From contig NZ_KZ454943.1 in assembly GCF_002797395.1 (NCBI RefSeq), positions 2,951,966 to 3,015,965 of the forward strand: a stretch of 64,000 nucleotides of DNA, in the 5' to 3' direction. Below are positions 35,705-45,316 of the stretch, piece by piece (position 1 is the stretch's first letter; each line of letters starts with the position of its first letter). Below the pieces are notes generated by a model, which was given only the letters and a program-made list of their open reading frames with translations, was not told the DNA's origin and made no database searches. Origin of the DNA: Bacillus solitudinis. GTDB lineage: Bacteria > Bacillota > Bacilli > Bacillales > Bacillaceae_D. The position numbers and the translations under genes were made by a program.

Positions 35705-35842
35705 TTACATGCTTCCGAACACATCGACTAAAGTCGCGATAATGAAAACAAATGCAAAAAAACCAAATGAAGCGACAAAGGCAACACCAGAATCGATGGC
35801 ATCATTACGTTTGCTTTGTACATCTTTCTCAAAATGATTCAT
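35705..35842 (-). CDS. yqzM: YqzM family small membrane protein
   Basis: 45 residues (MNHFEKDVQSKRNDAIDSG, then one hydrophobic helix ending VFGSM), nearly the same as B. subtilis YqzM and in the same place, antisense between comEC and holA. AAGGAGGGG precedes the ATG. Function unknown. Confidence 0.93.
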   Translation of the reverse strand: MNHFEKDVQSKRNDAIDSGVAFVASFGFFAFVFIIATLVDVFGSM

Positions 35843-36194
35843 CTGGCACCCCTCCTTATTCAACATTTAGTATACGTTATGATGGGCGAAAAAGCTAGAT
35901 GCTACCCTAGGCATGCCCTGCCAATTTAAACGATGTTCATGAAATTGTAAAACTCCCTCTACTGTAAAGAGTTGTCACCTATAAAGAAGCAGTGCATAGG
36001 ATATCATAACAGCATATCGGTCATGGTTACCGTCGTGAACGAGAATACCCGGGCTCTCTGTTTATGGCGTTTATCATAAATGGGAGTCTGGCTTTTAGAG
36101 GCCGGGCTCCTTTCTCCATTTATGCTTGTCATTCTTAGTTTTTTTCAATAAGCTTAAGGTGTAAGAAAACTTGTAGGAAAAATGGGGAACCTAT
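35843..36194. other. Intergenic region between yqzM and holA with a structured segment
   Basis: 352 bp with no credible gene. The downstream half is less AT-rich than other spacers and is full of inverted repeats; see the entry at 36061-36124. The holA promoter was not identified with confidence. Confidence 0.6.
36061..36124 (+). ncRNA. Candidate structured RNA or attenuator upstream of holA
   Basis: CATAAATGG (36075-36083) pairs perfectly with CCATTTATG (36116-36124). Nested inside, GGAGTCTGGC pairs with GCCGGGCTCC (three G-U pairs) around an 8-nt loop. CATAAA can instead pair with TTTATG at 36061-36066, so two exclusive folds exist. There is no T run after the structure. Confidence 0.45.
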
Positions 36195-37223
36195 ATGAAT
36201 TATCTACAGCTTAAAAAAGAGATCCGTCAAGGACAAATTAAACCAGTCACCTTTATGTATGGAACACAATCCTTTCTTATGGAGGATATTATTCATGATA
36301 TAACCCGCAAATCAATGTCTGCCGAAGAAGCTGAAGTAAATATTACATCCTTTTCTCTCGTTGAAACACCTTTAGAAATAATCATAGAGGAAGCCGAAAC
36401 TGTTCCATTTTTTGGTGGGAAGAAACTTGTGATCGTGAAGGATTTTCATCTAGTATCTAGTCAGAAACAAGACTCAAAAATCGAACATGAGCTACAAACT
36501 TTTGAACGATACATAGAAAATCCCGTTCCTGAAACTGTCCTTATACTAATGGCACCTTATGAAAAATTAGACGAACGAAAAAAGATAACTAAGCTAATTA
36601 AATCGCATTCAGTGGTCGTTGAAACGAATCCATTTGATGAAAAAATGACGGAAAAGTGGATTGATGAACAGGCGCAGCTAAAGCAGTTTTCTTTTACCAT
36701 ACAAGGAAAACAAAGGTTGATGGAAAGGCAAGGCACAAACCTTCTTATGCTTGCATCAGAAATTGAAAAACTATCTCTCTTTGCTGGTGAGGGAGGACGG
36801 ATTGATGAGACGATTGTGGACGAGCTTGTAGCGAGAACGTTAGAACAAGATGTCTTTGAGTTGGTTAACCATGCTGCCAAACAAAATATTAGTAAAGCAT
36901 TGACGATTTATCATGATTTATTAAAACAGAAAGAGGAGCCGCTAAAAATATTAGCGTTACTGACAAGACAATTTCGTATTTATTATCAAGTGAAGGAACT
37001 AAGTCGAAGAGCGTATTCACAAAAGCAAATTGCAAGTCAATTAAAATTGCATCCTTATGTTGTGAAATTGGCACAGGGCCAAGTCAATCGTTATGAGGAT
37101 CGTATGTTGTTAAGTATTCTCTCCCGTGCGGCAGACACGGATTACGCTATTAAGCGGGGAGCCATGGATAAAGTACTGGCGGTTGAATTGTTCCTAATAA
37201 GTTTTGCAAAGCAACAAGCATAA
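36195..37223 (+). CDS. holA: DNA polymerase III subunit delta
   Basis: 342 residues (YqeN in B. subtilis). N-terminal region VTFMYGTQSFLMEDIIHDI, a clamp-binding segment FFGGKKLVIVKDF, and C-terminal helical lid LLKQKEEPLKILALLTRQFRIYYQVKEL. It opens the beta clamp as part of the clamp loader. ATG after ATGGGGA. Confidence 0.95.
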   Translation: MNYLQLKKEIRQGQIKPVTFMYGTQSFLMEDIIHDITRKSMSAEEAEVNITSFSLVETPLEIIIEEAETVPFFGGKKLVIVKDFHLVSSQKQDSKIEHELQTFERYIENPVPETVLILMAPYEKLDERKKITKLIKSHSVVVETNPFDEKMTEKWIDEQAQLKQFSFTIQGKQRLMERQGTNLLMLASEIEKLSLFAGEGGRIDETIVDELVARTLEQDVFELVNHAAKQNISKALTIYHDLLKQKEEPLKILALLTRQFRIYYQVKELSRRAYSQKQIASQLKLHPYVVKLAQGQVNRYEDRMLLSILSRAADTDYAIKRGAMDKVLAVELFLISFAKQQA

Positions 37224-37254
37224 AAAAACGACTCCAATAAGGGGTCGTTTTTTT
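37224..37254. terminator. Bidirectional terminator between holA and rpsT
   Basis: AAAAAACGACTCC/GGGGTCGTTTTTT stem (one G-U pair) with a 5-nt loop; runs of T on plus and of T on minus (A on plus). Confidence 0.9.
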
Positions 37255-37257
37255 ATA

Positions 37258-37524
37258 TTATGCAGAAAGTCCGTTTAATTTTTTAGCTAAACGAGACTTT
37301 TGACGAGCTGCTGCATTTTTATGAATAAGACCTTTGTTAGCAGCTTTGTCAAGCTTCTTAGCAGCTTCAACATAAGCTGATTGAGCTGTAGTAGCATCAC
37401 CGGCTTCAACTTTAGCTTCAAAGTTCTTAATCGCAGAACGAAGAGCAGACTTCACAGAGATATTTTGTGCGCGACGCTTGTCGTTTGTCTTTACACGCTT
37501 AATTGCAGATTTAATATTTGGCAT
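37258..37524 (-). CDS. rpsT: 30S ribosomal protein S20
   Basis: 88 residues, very basic and helical: [21 protein letters not shown] and [28 protein letters not shown] 37522-37524 lies behind AGGAGGTGAAAG; an in-frame GTG 9 nt upstream is part of that site. It is on the strand opposite to its neighbours, as in B. subtilis. Confidence 0.97.
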   Translation of the reverse strand: MPNIKSAIKRVKTNDKRRAQNISVKSALRSAIKNFEAKVEAGDATTAQSAYVEAAKKLDKAANKGLIHKNAAARQKSRLAKKLNGLSA

Positions 37525-37746
37525 ATCTTTCACCTCCTAAAAACATCATGTTCATGTTCACGTTCACCAGTCCATCTATGATATGAACGGTTTTGCTTCC
37601 TAAATTAAGTAAGGATGATACGTATCGCATCATCAATACAACAATCTGCATTCTATCAAAAATGAACGAAAAATGCAATAGAAGAATGAAAACTCACACG
37701 GTAGGAAACGCTATTTTTAAAGGATTTTTTGAGGAGAGTGATTAGG

Positions 37747-38868
37747 TTGACAGAGGATTTAAATTTAGAGCTCTTTCAAGTTCGAACAGATTTAGCTGTT
37801 GAGGCTCATCAAATCGTATTAGAACAAGACAATGCCCACTTACAGAGTAAAGCTCCAAAGACAATTAACGGGGTTCAAGTCAAGGAAGAAACAATTGATG
37901 GGGTTAAGATAACTCGTGTTGAAATTAGTGAAGAAGGGGCAACGCGTCTTGGTAAAAAGGCGGGGAATTATCTAACCTTTGAATCGTTAGGAATTCGTAA
38001 AAAGGACACAGCGCTTCAGGAGAAGCTTGAGACAGTCTTTGCTGATTCTTTTCATCAATTTATGATTGAAATCGGGATTAGACCTGAGGACAAATGTTTG
38101 GTTGTTGGTTTAGGGAACTGGAATGTCACACCAGACGCACTGGGACCAATTGCAGTTGAAAATCTGCTAATTACACGACATCTTTTTCAGCTTGCCCCCG
38201 AACAGGTACAGGAAGGGTTTCGTCCAGTCAGTGCAGTAGCCCCAGGAGTTATGGGTCTCACCGGTATTGAAACGAGTGATGTAATTTACGGCATTATCGA
38301 AAAAACAAAACCCGATTTTGTTATCGCAATTGATGCACTAGCTTCCAGATCGATTGAACGAGTGAATGCAACAATTCAGGTTTCTGATACAGGCATTCAC
38401 CCAGGTAGTGGTGTTGGAAATAAGCGTAAGGAACTAAGTAAGGATACGCTTGGAATCCCAGTTATCGCTGTTGGTATTCCCACAGTGGTTGATGCTGTTT
38501 CGATAACGAGCGATACGATTGATTATGTGCTCAAACATTTTGGACGTGAAATGAAAGAGGGGAATAAACCTTCAAGGGCATTAGTGCCAGCTGGTATGAC
38601 GTTTGGCGAGAACAAGAAACTAACTGAAGATGATTTACCTAATGACGAAAAGCGACAAACAATTATGGGGATGGTTGGAACGCTTCCTGATGAAGAAAAG
38701 CGTCAACTTATTCGCGAAGTGTTAGCACCACTTGGCCATAACTTAATGGTCACTCCAAAAGAGGTAGATGTCTTTATTGATGATATGGCAAATGTAATTG
38801 CAACTGGCTTAAACGCTGCTCTGCATACACAGGTTAATCAGGGAAATGCAGGGGCCTATACTCACTAA
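37747..38868 (+). CDS. gpr: GPR spore germination endopeptidase
   Basis: A 373-residue peptidase family A25 protein that degrades small acid-soluble spore proteins at germination. It is made in the forespore as a zymogen; the N-terminal segment up to about [12 protein letters not shown] is the likely propeptide region. [16 protein letters not shown] and DALASRS are family motifs. The TTG at 37747 ([10 protein letters not shown]) follows GAGGAG by about 11 nt; an in-frame ATG 18 nt upstream precedes that site and is rejected. Confidence 0.95.
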   Translation: MTEDLNLELFQVRTDLAVEAHQIVLEQDNAHLQSKAPKTINGVQVKEETIDGVKITRVEISEEGATRLGKKAGNYLTFESLGIRKKDTALQEKLETVFADSFHQFMIEIGIRPEDKCLVVGLGNWNVTPDALGPIAVENLLITRHLFQLAPEQVQEGFRPVSAVAPGVMGLTGIETSDVIYGIIEKTKPDFVIAIDALASRSIERVNATIQVSDTGIHPGSGVGNKRKELSKDTLGIPVIAVGIPTVVDAVSITSDTIDYVLKHFGREMKEGNKPSRALVPAGMTFGENKKLTEDDLPNDEKRQTIMGMVGTLPDEEKRQLIREVLAPLGHNLMVTPKEVDVFIDDMANVIATGLNAALHTQVNQGNAGAYTH

Positions 38869-38872
38869 ATAG

Positions 38873-38947
38873 GCGACAACTCGTTGGCGCCGGCAGCCGA
38901 GCGGAGGGAGGCTCAAGGTCTTGATTTTAAGCGCGACAACTCGTTGG
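38873..38947. repeat. GC-rich spacer with a 15-bp direct repeat
   Basis: GCGACAACTCGTTGG occurs at 38873-38887 and again at 38933-38947, 60 bp apart. The intervening DNA (GCGCCGGCAGCCGAGCGG...) is much more GC-rich than the surrounding spacers. It resembles a small dispersed repeat unit; no gene is seen. Confidence 0.7.
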
Positions 38948-38964
38948 GTCTGAAACACACTTTT

Positions 38965-39008
38965 AAGGTTTTTGAAAAGATGAGCGAATCTTTTCAGGAC
39001 CTTTTTTT
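38965..39008 (+). terminator. Terminator of gpr
   Basis: AAGGT and GACCTT close an outer stem around TGAAAAGAT/ATCTTTTCA with a short loop, followed by TTTTTTT. Confidence 0.8.
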
Positions 39009-39072
39009 GTTCTAAAAAAATTTCTTGCTTCATAGGCTGAATGGACAAGCAATTGTGAAAGGGTGGATGAAC

Positions 39073-40251
39073 TTGAAAAGAAATCAATTTCAAAGCTTAA
39101 CAATTCATATAAATAGGACGAGCATAAAAAAAATAGTAGTCTTTATTATTCTAGGAATGATGGCTTTATTTATCTTTACAGGGATGCTTACATCCATTGA
39201 TTCCAGCTATGGTTTAGCATCTTCTTCAGTTCATGAATGGGCGACGGATCTCTCGGGCGAGCATTTTGTCCATGTTATGGGCATGGAAAATCCTTATTAT
39301 AAACAGGTTCTTCAAGAAGATAGTAAAGAATTAAGCTTATCTTCACTGATGTTTGAACTGACAACTAATATTAATCCTGACGATCCTAGAAGTTTATTAG
39401 GTAGAGAACTTCCTGGATTTGCGTTATTCGATGGACAAATCGTTGTAGCTGGTAAAGGTACAGATTATACGAATCTACCAGTTGAATCAGCTCCTCCAAT
39501 GGAAGTTATGATGGCTGAAAGGGAAGCGACGCAGGAAAGTTTAGCTCGTTTAAAAGAGCTAGAAAAGGAAGCCAAAGAAACTAAGGAATCAACAATTGAA
39601 CGAAAAGTTGTCCATATTATTCACTCGCATAACACGGAATCATTTTTACCAGAGTTAGAGACCGATGTTCCCAATGAAGCATTTCACAATAAAATTAATA
39701 TTACACTCGTTGGTGAAAAGTTAGCTCAAGAATTAGAAAAACGGGGCATTGGGACGGAAGTAGAACGTAGGGATGTTCAGGGGAGTTTAAATAAACGAGG
39801 ATGGCAGTACTCGAAATCATACGATGCTTCACGAAAATTTGTGAAAGAGGCAATGGAGGAAAATACAGACTTAGAATTCTTTTTTGATTTACACCGAGAT
39901 ACATTACCGCATGACCAAACGACCGTGAAGATAAATGGTGTGGAGTACGCAAGAACGGTGTTTGTCATTGGCGGGAATCACAACAGTCATAGCTATAATC
40001 TTCATCTAGCTCAAGAGCTTCATAAATTGCTTGAGAAGCATTACCCTGGAATGAGTCGAGGTGTCATTACGAAAGCAGGTCCGACTACAAATGGTCGATT
40101 TAATCAAGATTTATCGAAAAAATCCGTATTGATTGAAATGGGTGGAGTTCATAATACCCTTGATGAAACCTATCGTTCTGCTCAGGCAATGGCTGAAATC
40201 TTCTCAGTGTTTTACCAGGAGCAACATGAAAAAGAGAAGGGAGTCGAATAA
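39073..40251 (+). CDS. spoIIP: Stage II sporulation protein P
   Basis: A 392-residue membrane-anchored cell-wall hydrolase of the DMP engulfment complex. One N-terminal helix (KIVVFIILGMMALFIFTGML) then the amidase/endopeptidase domain: HIIHSHNTESFLPE (zinc His and Glu), FFDLHRDTLPHDQTTV (His) and LIEMGGVHNTLDE (catalytic Glu). TTG 39073 (MKRNQFQSL) is chosen because GAAAGG lies about 10 nt upstream; ATG 39067 is only 4 nt from it. Directly after gpr, as in B. subtilis. Confidence 0.93.
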   Translation: MKRNQFQSLTIHINRTSIKKIVVFIILGMMALFIFTGMLTSIDSSYGLASSSVHEWATDLSGEHFVHVMGMENPYYKQVLQEDSKELSLSSLMFELTTNINPDDPRSLLGRELPGFALFDGQIVVAGKGTDYTNLPVESAPPMEVMMAEREATQESLARLKELEKEAKETKESTIERKVVHIIHSHNTESFLPELETDVPNEAFHNKINITLVGEKLAQELEKRGIGTEVERRDVQGSLNKRGWQYSKSYDASRKFVKEAMEENTDLEFFFDLHRDTLPHDQTTVKINGVEYARTVFVIGGNHNSHSYNLHLAQELHKLLEKHYPGMSRGVITKAGPTTNGRFNQDLSKKSVLIEMGGVHNTLDETYRSAQAMAEIFSVFYQEQHEKEKGVE

Positions 40252-40254
40252 AAC

Positions 40255-40605
40255 ATGAAGCGGTTCGTTGTGATGGTATCCAGCATTGCGCTACTCTTGC
40301 TATTAGGAACGTTATTAGGAGTTCAGCATATGAATGAAAAGCTAGGAATATCCCAACCGAGTCAGCTTCTAATAGAAGATTCGAAGACAAAAGACCCAGA
40401 CAAATCATCGGTCTCTTCTATTTCCAAAAAAGGAGAGGATTTAAAACAAAAGAGACAAAAGGTAGAAGAAATCGGTAAATTTAATTTTTTTTCAGATTTA
40501 GGTACTCAACTCTCAGAGGGGCTACATGCGTTAAGTCGAGCTGCCCTCTCCCAGATAATGTCTTTTGTTCATCAGGTTCTAAATGGAGAACGTACTGAGG
40601 AATGA
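40255..40605 (+). CDS. yqxA: YqxA family protein
   Basis: A 116-residue protein, 3 bp behind spoIIP, with an N-terminal membrane helix (VVMVSSIALLLLLGTLLGVQHM) and an amphipathic C-terminal half ending FVHQVLNGERTEE. It matches YqxA (DUF3679) in length, layout and position. Function unknown; cotranscription with spoIIP suggests a mother-cell membrane role during engulfment. Confidence 0.88.
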   Translation: MKRFVVMVSSIALLLLLGTLLGVQHMNEKLGISQPSQLLIEDSKTKDPDKSSVSSISKKGEDLKQKRQKVEEIGKFNFFSDLGTQLSEGLHALSRAALSQIMSFVHQVLNGERTEE

Positions 40606-40611
40606 TAAAGG

Positions 40612-40659
40612 CGATGGCCGAAAGGGATGGAAAGAGCCACCTTTTCGGCCATCGTTTTT
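40612..40659 (+). terminator. Terminator of spoIIP-yqxA
   Basis: CGATGGCCGAAA-GGG and CC-TTTTCGGCCATCG form a long stem, followed by TTTTTATTTT. Confidence 0.88.
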
Positions 40660-40789
40660 ATTTTGAAAGAAAGGAAGGTATAAAATTCTTTGAGGTGAGT
40701 TAAATGTAAATTTTGAGTGAAATATGCTCCAAGTCAGCGACAAGGAAGACAATTGTTCTGGACTTTAAAGCAGGGGAGTAGCTCCGAAC

Positions 40790-40821
40790 AAACAAAAAGC
40801 CGTTTTGCGGTTTTTTGTTTT
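40790..40821 (+). terminator. A/T-rich hairpin with T run, end of a possible short transcript
   Basis: AAACAAAAAGCCG/CGGTTTTTTGTTT, a 13-bp stem with one G-U pair and a TTTTG loop, followed by T residues. It lies 27 bp before the lepA promoter and after a gene-free stretch (40660-40789), so it may end a short leaderless RNA. Confidence 0.6.
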
Positions 40822-40847
40822 TAATTTGAACCATTCACCTTTATATA

Positions 40848-40876
40848 TTGTATAGACCTTCTCGGATTGGTATAAT
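40848..40876 (+). promoter_or_regulatory. lepA sigma-A promoter
   Basis: TTGTAT (40848-40853), 17-bp spacer, consensus TATAAT (40871-40876). A longer in-frame lepA start would lie within it. Confidence 0.75.
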
Positions 40877-40916
40877 TGAAAATAGTGTATTTTGCACGAT
40901 AGTAGGAGTGATCACA

Positions 40917-42737
40917 TTGGATAATGAACAACGACTGAAACGTCAATCAAAAATTCGTAACTTCTCGATTATTGCTCACATAGACCATGGAAAATCAACG
41001 TTAGCTGACCGCATCCTCGAGAAAACTGGTGCTTTAACCGCTCGAGAAATGAAAGAACAAACGTTAGACGCGATGGATTTAGAGAGAGAACGTGGAATTA
41101 CGATTAAGCTTAATGCAGTTCAATTAACATATAAAGCAAGCGATGGCGAAGAGTATATTTTTCACTTAATTGATACACCTGGCCATGTCGATTTTACGTA
41201 TGAGGTATCTCGGAGCTTAGCTGCATGTGAAGGCGCTTTGTTAATTGTTGATGCTGCGCAAGGAATTGAAGCACAAACTTTAGCTAATGTATATCTAGCA
41301 TTAGATAATGATTTAGAGATTTTACCTGTTATTAATAAGATCGATTTACCGAGTGCTGATCCTGAGAGGGTGAGGCAAGAAGTAGAAGATGTTATCGGTT
41401 TGGATACATCCGATGCGGTATTGGCTTCTGCAAAAAATGGAATCGGTATTCAAGAGATTTTAGAGCAGGTCGTTCAAAAGGTTCCTGCTCCAACCGGTGA
41501 CCCAGGAGCTCCGTTAAAGGCATTAATTTTTGATTCACTTTACGATCCCTACCGAGGGGTAGTTGCCTATATTCGTATCGTTGAAGGTACGGTAAAGCCG
41601 GGTCAAAAAATCAAAATGATGGCAACGAAGAAAGAGTTTGAAGTACTTGAAGTCGGTGTGTTTACACCGAAATCAGAAAAACGAGATGAGTTAACTGTCG
41701 GAGACGTAGGATTTTTAACTGCTGCAATTAAAAATGTTGGGGATACACGTGTTGGGGATACGATTACCAATGCTGTCAACCCAGCTGAAGAGCAGTTGCC
41801 AGGATATCGACGGATGAATCCAATGGTTTACTGTGGACTTTATCCTGTTGATACTAACGAATATAACGATTTACGTGAAGCGCTTGAAAGACTAGAGCTA
41901 AATGATGCATCTTTACAATATGAGCCTGAGACATCACAAGCACTTGGCTTTGGCTTCCGTTGTGGTTTTCTTGGATTGCTCCATATGGAAATTGTTCAAG
42001 AGCGTATCGAGCGTGAATTCGGCATAACATTAATTACAACAGCACCAAGTGTTATTTACAAAGTAACGATGACGAATGGAGATTTCGTCCAAATCGACAA
42101 CCCGGCAAATATGCCAGATGCACAAAAAATTGAGCATGTCGAGGAACCTTATGTAAAGGCGACAATTATGGTTCCGAATGATTTTGTTGGTTCTGTCATG
42201 GAGCTTTGTCAAGGAAAACGTGGCGTTTTTATTGATATGCAATATTTAGATGAAATTCGTGTGCAAATTGTTTATGAAATTCCACTTTCCGAAATTGTTT
42301 ATGATTTCTTTGACCAACTAAAATCAAATACAAAAGGCTATGCTTCTTTTGATTATGAGTTAATTGGCTACAAGCAATCGAATCTTGTGAAAATGGATAT
42401 TCTCTTAAACGCAGAAACGGTTGATGCACTTTCAGTTATTGTTCACCGAGATTCCGCGTATGAGCGTGGCAAAATCATCGTTGAAAAATTGAAGGAGCTT
42501 ATTCCGCGTCAGCAATTTGAAGTTCCTATTCAAGCTAGTATTGGTCAAAAAATTATTGCACGTTCAACAATTAAAGCGATGCGTAAAAATGTATTAGCGA
42601 AATGTTATGGGGGAGATATCTCTCGGAAGCGAAAGCTTCTTGATAAGCAAAAAGAAGGAAAGAAAAGGATGAAGGCTGTTGGAAATGTTGAAGTTCCGCA
42701 GGAAGCCTTTATGGCCGTGCTTCGGATGGATGATTAG
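40917..42737 (+). CDS. lepA: Elongation factor 4 (LepA)
   Basis: 606 residues. G1 [10 protein letters not shown]3 DTPGHVDF, G4 NKIDLP, then EF-G-like domains and the LepA C-terminal domain ([44 protein letters not shown]). A ribosomal GTPase involved in back-translocation or initiation quality. TTG 40917 ([10 protein letters not shown]) follows TAGGAGTGATC and lies downstream of the promoter. Confidence 0.97.
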   Translation: MDNEQRLKRQSKIRNFSIIAHIDHGKSTLADRILEKTGALTAREMKEQTLDAMDLERERGITIKLNAVQLTYKASDGEEYIFHLIDTPGHVDFTYEVSRSLAACEGALLIVDAAQGIEAQTLANVYLALDNDLEILPVINKIDLPSADPERVRQEVEDVIGLDTSDAVLASAKNGIGIQEILEQVVQKVPAPTGDPGAPLKALIFDSLYDPYRGVVAYIRIVEGTVKPGQKIKMMATKKEFEVLEVGVFTPKSEKRDELTVGDVGFLTAAIKNVGDTRVGDTITNAVNPAEEQLPGYRRMNPMVYCGLYPVDTNEYNDLREALERLELNDASLQYEPETSQALGFGFRCGFLGLLHMEIVQERIEREFGITLITTAPSVIYKVTMTNGDFVQIDNPANMPDAQKIEHVEEPYVKATIMVPNDFVGSVMELCQGKRGVFIDMQYLDEIRVQIVYEIPLSEIVYDFFDQLKSNTKGYASFDYELIGYKQSNLVKMDILLNAETVDALSVIVHRDSAYERGKIIVEKLKELIPRQQFEVPIQASIGQKIIARSTIKAMRKNVLAKCYGGDISRKRKLLDKQKEGKKRMKAVGNVEVPQEAFMAVLRMDD

Positions 42738-42747
42738 TCTTAGGTTT

Positions 42748-42775
42748 AAACCGCAGGAGTTTCCTGCGGTTTTTC
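42748..42775 (+). terminator. Terminator of lepA
   Basis: AAACCGCAGGA/TCCTGCGGTTT stem with a 3-nt loop and trailing TTTT. Confidence 0.9.
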
Positions 42776-42802
42776 TAACTGCCGAGATGAGGAGGTTATC
42801 AA

Positions 42803-43966
42803 ATGATTACAGCAGCATATGTGCATATTCCTTTTTGTGAACACATTTGTCACTATTGTGATTTTAATAAAGTCTTTCTAAAGAACCAGCCTGTGGATGA
42901 CTACATTCAATCATTGTTGACAGAGATGAAGCTAACAATGAATCAGACGCCGACAAAGAAATTGACATCGATTTATGTTGGGGGAGGCACCCCGACAGCT
43001 TTATCTGCTAAGCAGCTTGAACAATTGTTAAAGGGAATGAATGAGATTCTTCCAGTGAAGGAAATTGAGGAGTACACAGTAGAAGTAAATCCTGATAGCT
43101 GTGACGAAAGCAAGCTGATTGTTTTGAAGGAAGCCGGGGTCAATCGTTTAAGCATGGGTGTTCAATCATTTGACCAGCATTTGCTTGAAGGTATAGGCCG
43201 TACGCATTCAAAGGAAAGTATTAAAATGGCGATAGAGAAGTGTCGTGAGATTGGGTTTTCAAACATATCAATTGATTTAATGTTTGGCTTACCCCAACAA
43301 TCACCAAGTCAATTTTCCGCAACCTTGGAACAAGCAATCGCTTTGGAAATTGAGCATATTTCCGCCTATTCTCTAAAGGTAGAAGAAAAGACTGTTTTCT
43401 ATAACCGCTTAAGAAAGGGACAACTTCCCCTTCCAACTGAGGATGATGAAGTTATGATGTATGAGATGCTTCAGTCTGAGTTGATGAAAGCGGATTTTCA
43501 TCAATATGAAATAAGCAATTTTGGAAAACGAGGATATGCAAGTAAACATAATTTAGTTTATTGGAACAATCAAGAATATTACGGATTTGGCGCTGGTGCA
43601 CATGGGTATGTAAATGGTGTGCGGACCCAAAATCACGGTCCTGTATCAAAATATATTAAGGCTATTAACGAGGGAAAACTGCCCTACTTGATCGAACATC
43701 AGGTTACGAGGGTTGAACAGCTTGAAGAAGCGATGTTTATGGGGTTGAGAAAGACTGAGGGCATATCTAAAACTGACTTTAATAGAAGATACGGTTTTAG
43801 TGTGGAAGAGCTCTATTCAACTCAATTAGAGAACCTCTTTGAACGAGGATTGCTGGAAGACAAACATGACTTTCTTCGATTAACGAGTGAAGGGATTCTC
43901 CTTGGAAATGAAGTCTTTGAAAAGTTTTTAGCTGTTCTAGAGAAAGAGCGTATTCAAAGAGTCTAG
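42803..43966 (+). CDS. hemW: Radical SAM heme chaperone HemW
   Basis: 387 residues with the cluster motif CEHICHYC (CX3CX2C) at residues 12-19, GGGTPTAL, and the C-terminal HemN/HemW domain. The first motif and the absence of the longer N-terminus of true oxygen-independent coproporphyrinogen oxidases favour HemW, which delivers heme. Often annotated hemN in Bacillus. ATG after GAGGAGG. Confidence 0.92.
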   Translation: MITAAYVHIPFCEHICHYCDFNKVFLKNQPVDDYIQSLLTEMKLTMNQTPTKKLTSIYVGGGTPTALSAKQLEQLLKGMNEILPVKEIEEYTVEVNPDSCDESKLIVLKEAGVNRLSMGVQSFDQHLLEGIGRTHSKESIKMAIEKCREIGFSNISIDLMFGLPQQSPSQFSATLEQAIALEIEHISAYSLKVEEKTVFYNRLRKGQLPLPTEDDEVMMYEMLQSELMKADFHQYEISNFGKRGYASKHNLVYWNNQEYYGFGAGAHGYVNGVRTQNHGPVSKYIKAINEGKLPYLIEHQVTRVEQLEEAMFMGLRKTEGISKTDFNRRYGFSVEELYSTQLENLFERGLLEDKHDFLRLTSEGILLGNEVFEKFLAVLEKERIQRV

Positions 43967-44109
43967 TTAAAATTAGCAATGGCTTGCATGCTACTTAGTG
44001 TCTGTTTAATATTGCTTTTATAGTGTGCGCAATTAATGAATAGATAGACACTTAAAGAAAAATTTAACGGAATTTCCTAATGGAAATCATAGTTAATAAG
44101 CATTATATA

Positions 44110-44138
44110 TTGACAAATGAACAGCGTTTTGATAATTT
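44110..44138 (+). promoter_or_regulatory. Promoter of the hrcA heat-shock operon
   Basis: Perfect TTGACA (44110-44115), 17-bp spacer, TAATTT (44133-44138; a shifted GATAAT is also possible). CIRCE lies 10 bp downstream, over the transcription start. Confidence 0.7.
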
Positions 44139-44148
44139 ATCATTAGAT

Positions 44149-44175
44149 TTAGCACTCGTAATGCCTGAGTGCTAA
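44149..44175. promoter_or_regulatory. CIRCE operator bound by HrcA
   Basis: TTAGCACTC-N9-GAGTGCTAA, the exact CIRCE consensus, 14 bp before hrcA. HrcA binding represses the operon and GroE activity sustains HrcA folding. Confidence 0.98.
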
Positions 44176-44189
44176 CAGGGGTGATATGA

Positions 44190-45221
44190 ATGTTGACAGA
44201 GAGACAATTATCTATTTTACATGCGATTGTCGATGATTATATTCGTTCTGCGGAGCCAGTTGGTTCTCGTAGTATCTCTAAGCGCGATGATATTACATTC
44301 AGTCCTGCGACCATTCGAAATGATATGGCTGATTTGGAAGATTTAGGATTTCTAGAGAAGCCCCATAGTTCTGCAGGACGTATCCCTTCTCAAAAAGGGT
44401 ATCGCTACTACGTAGATCATCTCTTACTGCCGCATCATTTAACCGATAAGGAAGAGGCAGATATTCGTTCTCTATTTACGGAACGAATGCAGGAAATTGA
44501 AGAAGTCATTCAACAATCAGCGCGAATTCTTTCAAATATGACAAGCTATATTTCAATTGTTCTTGGACCAGAAATGTTTGAAACGAAACTGCGTAACATT
44601 CAAATTATTCCACTTTCTAAAAACTCAGCTATTTTAATTTTAGTAACGGATACAGGGCATGTTGAAAATCAGACAATCCAAATCCCAGATTCGATTGAAG
44701 CAGGTGATTTAGAAAGAATTGTAAATATTTTGAACGAAAGATTAATGGGTGTCCCGCTCTTTCAGCTTAGAATGAAACTAAAGAAAGAAATTCGGGACGT
44801 CATGCGAGCACATGTCAATAACTATGAACAGGTGTTGAGTTCCCTCTCCAACTCGTTTGATATCGGTAAATCAGAGAAAGTATTTTATAGTGGGAAAATG
44901 AACTTGCTAACTCAACCTGAATTTCGAGATATTGATAAAGTAAGGGTCCTGTTGAATATGCTTGAGGAAGAACAAACGATGAATCAAATTCTTCGAGCGC
45001 AAAAACATGGGGTCCAAGTGAAAATAGGAGAAGAGAACAACCTTGAGGCTTTTGACCATTGCAGTATGATTACAGCGAGCTACTCAATTGGTGGCAAGCA
45101 CATGGGGACAATTGGTATACTAGGTCCAACGAGAATGGAGTATCAACGAGTAATTGGAGTCGTTGATTCTGTTTCCAAGGATTTGACAAAGCTATTAACA
45201 AGCTTGTATCAACAAGGTTAG
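44190..45221 (+). CDS. hrcA: Heat-inducible transcription repressor HrcA
   Basis: 343 residues. N-terminal winged helix (MLTERQLSILHAIVDDYIRSAEPVGSRSISKRDDITFSPATIRNDMADLEDLGFLEKPHSSAGRIPS) and the HrcA C-terminal domain. It represses its own operon and, usually, groESL through CIRCE. ATG 44190 behind AGGGGTGAT. Confidence 0.98.
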   Translation: MLTERQLSILHAIVDDYIRSAEPVGSRSISKRDDITFSPATIRNDMADLEDLGFLEKPHSSAGRIPSQKGYRYYVDHLLLPHHLTDKEEADIRSLFTERMQEIEEVIQQSARILSNMTSYISIVLGPEMFETKLRNIQIIPLSKNSAILILVTDTGHVENQTIQIPDSIEAGDLERIVNILNERLMGVPLFQLRMKLKKEIRDVMRAHVNNYEQVLSSLSNSFDIGKSEKVFYSGKMNLLTQPEFRDIDKVRVLLNMLEEEQTMNQILRAQKHGVQVKIGEENNLEAFDHCSMITASYSIGGKHMGTIGILGPTRMEYQRVIGVVDSVSKDLTKLLTSLYQQG

Positions 45222-45316
45222 AAATGGTAATATTGACAATTAGTTGTGAAGTCTAGGCTTCAACAGCTTTTTGTCATGAATACATAGGAAGTTTACTTTA
45301 GTGGGAGGTGAGAAAG

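Noticed and set aside
40770-40790. yybP-ykoY manganese riboswitch
   Set aside because: Only the GGGGAGTAGC string matches; the paired helices and the second conserved loop are not visible before the terminator, and lepA is not a typical target.
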